Shown here piece after piece: positions 59,706 through 64,000 of a stretch of DNA of 64,000 nt. The notes beneath the pieces were generated by a model, which was given only the letters and a program-made list of their open reading frames with translations, was not told the DNA's origin and made no database searches. Numbering within the stretch: the first letter of the stretch is position 1; each line of letters begins with the position of its first letter. The stretch comes from Parvularcula mediterranea (lineage in GTDB: Bacteria > Pseudomonadota > Alphaproteobacteria > Caulobacterales > Parvularculaceae). The stretch spans positions 505,288 through 569,287 of the forward strand of contig NZ_JABFCX010000003.1 in NCBI RefSeq assembly GCF_013085255.1. Direction: 5' to 3'. The translations under genes were made by a program, and so were the position numbers.

Positions 59706-60062
59706 ATGACCATCGAAGAGACCAGCGCTTTCACCCCCCGCTTCAACGAAGCGGGGCTCCTCCCTGTCGTGGCGCAGGAGGCGGGAACGGGCCGTGTGCT
59801 GATGGTCGCATGGGCGAACCGTGAGGCTATCGACCTGACGCTTAAGAAGGGCGAGGCCCACTACTGGTCCCGCTCTCGCTCGGAGATGTGGCACAAGGGT
59901 GCGACGTCAGGGAATGTCCAGAAGGTCGTCCGGGTCCTGACGGACTGCGATCAGGATACGCTGATCTATGAAGTTGAGCAGCAAGGCCCCGCCTGCCACA
60001 CGGGCCGCGAGACCTGCTTTTACCGCGAAGTGACGGCGGAGGGGCTCTCCGCCGCGACCTGA
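59706..60062 (+). CDS. hisI: Phosphoribosyl-AMP cyclohydrolase
   Basis: Opens the purine ring of PR-AMP in histidine synthesis. The 118-residue stand-alone enzyme has [32 protein letters not shown], the metal-binding DCDQDTL and [15 protein letters not shown], with two zinc cysteines near the end. As in many Alphaproteobacteria it is not fused to hisE. No other his gene is in view. It ends five bases before the convergent M56-M23 gene stop. Confidence 0.95.
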   Translation: MTIEETSAFTPRFNEAGLLPVVAQEAGTGRVLMVAWANREAIDLTLKKGEAHYWSRSRSEMWHKGATSGNVQKVVRVLTDCDQDTLIYEVEQQGPACHTGRETCFYREVTAEGLSAAT

Positions 60063-60067
60063 GCCGA

Positions 60068-61411
60068 TTACGGCATCGGGATCAGGGTCTCGGGATCGAC
60101 GCGCTTGCCGTCCACGAAGACTTCGAGGTGCAGGTGCGGTCCCGTGGAAGCGCCGGATGAGCCGACCCGGGCGATCGTGTCCCCTGCCCAGACCTTTGTG
60201 CCGACCTCGACTTCGAAGCCTTCAAGCTGGGCGTAGCGGGTGACGATGTCGCCTGCGTGGGTCACTTCCATCAGGTAGCCGTATTTCCCGACTTCCTCGG
60301 CACGCGTGACAACGCCAAGCCCGGGTGCGCGGACAGGCGTGCCCATGGGGGCTGCGATATCGGTGCCAAAGTGGCGTTGCCGCTCTTTGGTCTGCGGGTG
60401 CTTTCTTGGACCCCAGCGGCTGGTGATCCTGCCGTCTTCCACAGGCGTCACCGTGAACTCCGTGCTCTGCGACGACATCTGCGCCGAGGCGATCTGGCCT
60501 GCGCCCAGGGGCACGGCGAGCGCGGCGGCTAGGGCGAGGATCAGCCCTGCCCTCTTGTTCGATTGCGCGCGGGGGCGCATGATCTCGGTCAACCTCATGC
60601 CGAATTCTCCTTTGGTTCGAGGTGAAAAGACCGCCGGGGCGCATGGCAGTGCGCTTCCGGCGGCATGCTTCAGGGCCCTGACGATCAGTTCGGCATAGGC
60701 TTTCCGAAGTTGGGGGCTCTGCCCGCAGGCAGCGCGGTCACAGGCGAGTTCTGCAGCAAGGCGGCAACGCGCCGTCTGCCACCTGACACCGGGATGAAGC
60801 CAGAAGACGGCATCCATCAGGGCAAGGACGATAAAGTAGCGCTGGTCGCCACGGGCATGGTGCGCACGCTCATGGGCGACGACGAGCGCTTTTTCCTCGG
60901 CACTCATCGAACGGCTGAGCGCTTCAGGCAGAAGGATGGTCCCCTTCTCATCCACCACAGGCACCTGCAGGTCGCGAGTGAGCCGAATGCCCTCCTCATG
61001 CGCCTCCGCCTTGCGGGACGTCTGGGCCAGCTCCCTCCGTGCAAGGATCACCTTGCCGATCTTGAACAGAGCAATACCGGCGTAGAGCACGAGGGGCAAT
61101 GTCCAGAGGAGGAACGACAGGTCAGGACCCGCGGAAGCCGTCAGTTCCGTTACAGAAACACCACCTGCCGGAAGCCCTCCGCCATCGGGAAGGAGCGCCG
61201 TCGCCGGAACGATATCGGGAAAAGCCGACGCCAGCGGCAAGAGCGCCAGCCCAAGACCGAAGGGCGCGAGCATGATGCCGAGCGCCCACTTCTCCGTCCC
61301 GTCCTCTGGCAGGGTCTGGTCCGTCAGCCTGCGGACTGTCGGGACGATCAGGGCAAAGAGCAGCGGCAGAAGGAGCCATGCGGTCAGCGCAGGGAGCGAA
61401 AAGATGTTCAT
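60068..61411 (-). CDS. M56-M23 fusion metallopeptidase (BlaR1-like membrane protease with LytM-type domain)
   Basis: A 447-residue inner-membrane protein. The N-terminal part (1-285) is a BlaR1/MecR1-type M56 peptidase: membrane helices at about 5-23, 43-62 and 100-118, HExxH zinc motif H180-E-R-A-H184, and third-ligand ELACD at 221-225. A last helix (about 287-305) is followed by a periplasmic M23 domain with H347-x3-D351 and H426-L-H428 intact. In BlaR1 the outer part is a beta-lactam sensor; here it is a peptidoglycan-hydrolase-type domain. Coupled by ATGA to a BlaI-type repressor. The name 'M23/M56 family' exists in databases, without known function to my knowledge. Confidence 0.92.
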   Translation of the reverse strand: MNIFSLPALTAWLLLPLLFALIVPTVRRLTDQTLPEDGTEKWALGIMLAPFGLGLALLPLASAFPDIVPATALLPDGGGLPAGGVSVTELTASAGPDLSFLLWTLPLVLYAGIALFKIGKVILARRELAQTSRKAEAHEEGIRLTRDLQVPVVDEKGTILLPEALSRSMSAEEKALVVAHERAHHARGDQRYFIVLALMDAVFWLHPGVRWQTARCRLAAELACDRAACGQSPQLRKAYAELIVRALKHAAGSALPCAPAVFSPRTKGEFGMRLTEIMRPRAQSNKRAGLILALAAALAVPLGAGQIASAQMSSQSTEFTVTPVEDGRITSRWGPRKHPQTKERQRHFGTDIAAPMGTPVRAPGLGVVTRAEEVGKYGYLMEVTHAGDIVTRYAQLEGFEVEVGTKVWAGDTIARVGSSGASTGPHLHLEVFVDGKRVDPETLIPMP

Positions 61412-61788
61412 GCCTCATCCTCCTTGGAAAGCTCAGCGAGGAGCATTTCGAGGTCGCCGATCTCGTCCTTGTCGAGGACCCGGCTGCCGGTGAACGCGGC
61501 GGCAGGAAGCGGCCCTTCGGTATCGAGAATGCGGCTCGCAAAGTTCTGGATCAGCCGCGCCATGACGTCGAGCTTCTCCGCCTGCGGAAGATAGGTCTTC
61601 ACCCCATGGAGCGGCTCCACGCGGATGAGGCCCTTGCCCTCCATCCGCTCCAGCGTCTTGCGGGTCGCTGAGAAGGACCAGCCGGTCTGCGCCTCGGTCG
61701 CGTCATGGACCTCACGCGCACTCATCCGCCCCTCGCGCCAGAGGGCCTTGAGGAGCATCAGCTCGGTTTCGGAAGGATTTTGCGGCAT
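61408..61788 (-). CDS. BlaI/MecI/CopY-family transcriptional repressor
   Basis: A 126-residue winged-helix repressor: PSETELMLLKALWREGRMSAREVHDATEAQTGWSFSATRKTLERMEGKGLIRVE is the DNA-binding domain, and a C-terminal helix follows for dimerisation. In known systems an M56 protease inactivates this repressor when a cell-wall signal arrives. Its stop overlaps the M56-M23 start by four bases (61408-61411). An inverted repeat 24 bases before its start is a probable autoregulatory operator. Confidence 0.93.
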   Translation of the reverse strand: MPQNPSETELMLLKALWREGRMSAREVHDATEAQTGWSFSATRKTLERMEGKGLIRVEPLHGVKTYLPQAEKLDVMARLIQNFASRILDTEGPLPAAAFTGSRVLDKDEIGDLEMLLAELSKEDEA

Positions 61789-61811
61789 GTGGCGGCTCTC
61801 GTCGCTGGTGT

Positions 61812-61832
61812 GCGACAGTTGTCACATGTCGC
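61812..61832. promoter_or_regulatory. Candidate BlaI-type operator
   Basis: GCGACA (61812-61817), nine bases, TGTCGC (61827-61832). Inside it, GACA-GT-TGTC (61814-61823) recalls the TACA-nn-TGTA half-sites of BlaI/MecI operators. It sits just upstream of the repressor ATG. Based on resemblance and position only. Confidence 0.5.
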
Positions 61833-61903
61833 GGCGGAACTGTCAAGCGGAGGGGTTTTGGTTGCTCTCGTGGGCCTTTTGTCTTGCTCGCTGACGCTCG
61901 TGG

Positions 61904-61928
61904 TAGATCCTGGATCAAGTCCCGGATT
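61904..61928. repeat. Degenerate half copy of the 83-bp repeat
   Basis: TAGATCCTGGATCAAGTCCCGGATTC matches the left arm of family 1 copies, preceded by the same TCGCTGACGCTC as copy C. The right arm is missing. Confidence 0.6.
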
Positions 61929-61934
61929 CACCAC

Positions 61935-61967
61935 AAAAAAAGACGTGAGCGGAGTCCACCGCTCACG
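61935..61967 (-). terminator. Terminator of the acyl-CoA synthetase gene
   Basis: On the minus strand CGTGAGCGG, loop TGGACT, CCGCTCACG, then TCTTTTTTT (stem 61944-61952 with 61959-61967; A-run 61935-61941). It lies 145 bases past the stop at 62112. Confidence 0.8.
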
Positions 61968-61976
61968 CCAATACCC

Positions 61977-61993
61977 CTCTCCCTCGGGGAGAG
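61977..61993. repeat. CTCTCCC hairpin
   Basis: CTCTCCC (61977-61983), loop TCG, GGGAGAG (61987-61993). Related to the hairpin at 29292-29312. Seven-base stem without a T-run. Confidence 0.45.
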
Positions 61994-62111
61994 ACAGGCG
62001 ATCCTATAATGCCGCCTATTCACTCCTGCGGTTCCGCCGGAAGGCGCCCGACCGGGCGTCCGGGCCGGTCAGGCCCGCCCCATCGGAGGCGCCACGCGCC
62101 GTGAGATAAAA

Positions 62112-63836
62112 CTAGTCATCGCCGCGCTGGAAGTGCGGAGGGTTCTCGCTCGTCACAGTACGGATGACTTTCTTGTCGATCTTGCCCGTAGTGCCGCGGG
62201 GCAACATGGTGGGCGAGCGCCAGATGCGGGTCGGCACCTTAAACGGCGCAAGACGCGACTTGGCGTGGTCCTGCAGCTTCTCGAGATCGACGGTGTCCTT
62301 GCCGTAGATCGCGGCGCCCACGACCTCGCCGAGGCTTTCATGGGGTACGCCGAAGACCGCGACTTCATCGACGCCTTCGACCTCGTGGAGGACGTTCTCG
62401 ACCTCGAGGCAGGAGACGTTCTCGCCGCCGCGGATGATCATGTCCTTCAGGCGGTCGGTGATGGTGATGAAGCCCTCGGCATTGATGTTGCCGACATCCC
62501 CTGTGCGGAACCAGCCGTCGGGATGGAAGGCCTCGCGGGTCGCCTCTTCGTTCTCGTGGTAGCCGCGCATGGTCGCGGGGCTCTTGATGCAGACCTCACC
62601 AGTCTCGCCGTCGGGAAGCCTTTTTCCGTCCTCGGAAAATGCAGCGACTTCCGTTACCGGGGGCACTGCGCGCCCTGTCGAGGATGGATACTTCTTGTAA
62701 TCGCCAAGGGCGATGTGGCTGCCCAGCGCATTGGTTTCCGTCAGTCCGTAGCCTGACGAAGCGGAGATCTCGGGGTACATCTCACGCTGCAGATCGACCT
62801 GCGCCTCGGGACGTTTCGCGCCGCCCGTGCCGATATCGACCAGCGTGTCGAGCTGCCCGGGCTTGGCCGCCTTGATGAGATCATAGGCCTGGGTTGGGAC
62901 GCCGAGGAAGTGCGTGAGCTTCTCTTTCTCGGTGAGGGCCGCAGCCTCTTCGGGGTCCCAACGGTATGTAAAGACTAGCTTTCTGCCGGAGAGATAGCCG
63001 AGGAGGAAGATCGAGTGGAGGCCAGTCACATGGAACAGCGGCAGCGCCACCAACGCGCCGGGGTTCTCTGGCGAGAGCTCAATCTCTGGCCGCACGACAC
63101 CGAAGACCGCGAGGGTGAAGGACCACGACAGAACCGCATTCACGACGCCGCGGTGGGTCAGGAGAGCGCCCTTCGGCTTGCCCGTCGAGCCGGAGGTGAA
63201 GAGCAGGCAGTAGTCGCTATCCGGATCAATCGGATCCTGCGGCATGTCCATCGGGATCGAGTCGTCAGCGAGGATGTCGTGCATGCGGAAGTCCTGCCCC
63301 GCCGTCTCCTCACGCCCTGCCACGAAGGTCAGGCCGAACTCTTCCTTGCAAGGAAGGATCATGTCCGCGCGCTTGGCATCGACCACGACGATCTTGGCGT
63401 CAGACTTCTCCATGCCGTAGCGCAGCTCATCAGCCTGCCACCATGCATTGAGCGGTACCACGGTCGCGCCCGAGGCGATGATGCCGAGATAGGCGACGCA
63501 CCATTCGGGATAGTTCCGCATGGCGATGGCAACGCGCTTGCCCTGCCCTGCGCCCTGCCCCTTGAGCCAGTTGGCAAAACGCATGGCCCGCGCCCAGACC
63601 TCACCGGTGGTGTAGCGCTCGTCGCCATAGACGATCAGCGGCTTGTCCTTGTTCTCCATCGTCTTCATCGCGAGCACTTCGCGGAGGGACATCTGGGACA
63701 GGGAGAAGACCGCGGGGTAGTCGACCCCCCTGATCGTCATGGGCTGAACCGCGAACGGCGCCCCGGCGGCGAGGACCTTTTCGACCCCCGCGGCGAGCTC
63801 TTCGCTGGTGATTGGCGGGGCGGAAGCGGCGTCCAT
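62112..63836 (-). CDS. Class I adenylate-forming enzyme, acyl-CoA synthetase-like
   Basis: A 574-residue AMP-binding enzyme that activates a carboxylic acid, most likely a fatty acid, as acyl-AMP and then acyl-CoA. Motifs in order: LLFTSGSTGKPKGALLTHRG (P-loop), GYGLTETNALG, GWFRTGDVGNINAEGF and DRLKDMIIRGGENVSCLEVENVL. The C-terminal lysine motif is ...RGTTGKIDKKVIR. Length and motifs fit medium/long-chain fatty-acid CoA ligases; the exact substrate is unknown. The ATG at 63836 has GGAGACC upstream. A terminator lies downstream. Confidence 0.9.
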   Translation of the reverse strand: MDAASAPPITSEELAAGVEKVLAAGAPFAVQPMTIRGVDYPAVFSLSQMSLREVLAMKTMENKDKPLIVYGDERYTTGEVWARAMRFANWLKGQGAGQGKRVAIAMRNYPEWCVAYLGIIASGATVVPLNAWWQADELRYGMEKSDAKIVVVDAKRADMILPCKEEFGLTFVAGREETAGQDFRMHDILADDSIPMDMPQDPIDPDSDYCLLFTSGSTGKPKGALLTHRGVVNAVLSWSFTLAVFGVVRPEIELSPENPGALVALPLFHVTGLHSIFLLGYLSGRKLVFTYRWDPEEAAALTEKEKLTHFLGVPTQAYDLIKAAKPGQLDTLVDIGTGGAKRPEAQVDLQREMYPEISASSGYGLTETNALGSHIALGDYKKYPSSTGRAVPPVTEVAAFSEDGKRLPDGETGEVCIKSPATMRGYHENEEATREAFHPDGWFRTGDVGNINAEGFITITDRLKDMIIRGGENVSCLEVENVLHEVEGVDEVAVFGVPHESLGEVVGAAIYGKDTVDLEKLQDHAKSRLAPFKVPTRIWRSPTMLPRGTTGKIDKKVIRTVTSENPPHFQRGDD

Positions 63837-64000
63837 GGAGGTCTCCTCGAATTGTCACGTGTTTTTTGGCTGAACTAGCTCTAAGACCCTTCACAAACCA
63901 CAAGCGAACCGTTTCGCTCTGTTACGTTGGGGCTCACAAACTTTTTTCCGAAAATCGATAAAAAGGCTCTTGAAGAATGCGGGGGCCCTGCCGAGCTATT
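63837..64000. promoter_or_regulatory. Upstream region of the acyl-CoA synthetase gene
   Basis: 164 bases to the window edge. GTGTTTTTTGG near 63860 and TTTTTTCCGAAAATCGATAAAAAGG near 63942 are A/T-rich patches where promoters are plausible. I see no gene and no clear operator. Confidence 0.3.

Larger units (their letters stand above)
61833..62111. other. Gene-free region with half repeat, terminator and hairpin
   Basis: About 280 bases between the repressor gene and the acyl-CoA synthetase stop. It holds a half copy of the 83-bp repeat (61904-61928), the synthetase terminator (61935-61967), a small hairpin (61977-61993) and GC-rich filler. The frame at 61705-62109 on the plus strand has no ribosome-binding site and is a shadow. 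Confidence 0.5.

Noticed and set aside
1-64000. tRNA, rRNA, CRISPR, prophage or intact insertion sequence
   Set aside because: I read through intergenic regions for cloverleaf ends, repeat-spacer arrays and transposase or integrase genes and saw none. A tRNA scan would be more sensitive.

Overview
The window looks like chromosome of a GC-rich, aerobic, Gram-negative alphaproteobacterium. Evidence is a complete tolQ-tolR-tolA-tolB-pal cluster with the alphaproteobacterial form of Pal, a phaA/phaB/phaR set, an alphaproteobacterial-type flagellin, RHH and DUF2937 proteins, two TonB-dependent receptors, and dispersed 'GGATCCTGGATC' palindromes of a kind common in this class. A marine Parvularcula- or Hyphomonas-like lineage is my inference. 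I saw no rRNA, tRNA, CRISPR array, prophage or intact insertion sequence. Most of the window is housekeeping.

Layout. 1-3760: end of an unknown gene, a VPLPA-CTERM surface protein and a TonB receptor. 3759-12261: minus-strand genes (rlmJ, DoxX, SIMPL, serine hydrolase, msrC, FAH hydrolase, DUF3667, lipoprotein, methyltransferase, gabT). 12391-21468: mainly plus-strand (DUF547, aldo/keto reductase, thioesterase, GRDP-like, MoxR, TAP-like hydrolase, DUF2937), with a siderophore-type receptor and a PsiE-like protein on the other strand. 21469-29047: purK-purE, pgi-thioredoxin-dsbD and an M19 dipeptidase. 29091-36285: SDR, sodB, PD40 lipoprotein, DUF202, MBL hydrolase, PfpI, map-radC and a small RHH gene, punctuated by three 83-bp palindromic repeats. 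36334-41334: Tol-Pal and a LuxR-type receptor without a LuxI. 41506-46068: a 264-bp MITE-like element, asd, two duplicated secreted proteins, a cupin, a CaCA exchanger and an unlisted 56-residue membrane ORF. 46167-50012: phaB, three tiny lipoproteins, phaA and divergent phaR (no PHA synthase). 50130-58753: GT2, O-antigen ligase-like, thrS, a GFA-like protein, yidD, IscU-like, flagellin and cysS. 58913-63836: folE, hisI, a BlaI repressor with an M56-M23 fusion protease, and an acyl-CoA synthetase.

How the genes work together. Several neighbours are translationally coupled by a one-base TGATG overlap (gabT/methyltransferase, purE/purK, dsbD/thioredoxin, map/radC, thrS/ligase, ligase/GT2) or by ATGA/GTGA. 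Envelope functions recur: Tol-Pal, DsbD, YidD, lipoproteins, surface polysaccharide, flagellin.

The best candidate for a less-described system is at 60068-61832. A BlaI-type repressor is coupled to a BlaR1-like membrane protease (M56) whose usual outer beta-lactam sensor is replaced by a peptidoglycan-hydrolase-type M23 domain with its zinc residues intact. An inverted repeat in front of the repressor could be the operator. Other items worth a look are the MITE-like element with a 3-bp target duplication, the 83-bp palindrome family, a LuxR solo with all signal-binding residues at TraR spacing, and a perfect 14-bp hairpin beyond phaA.
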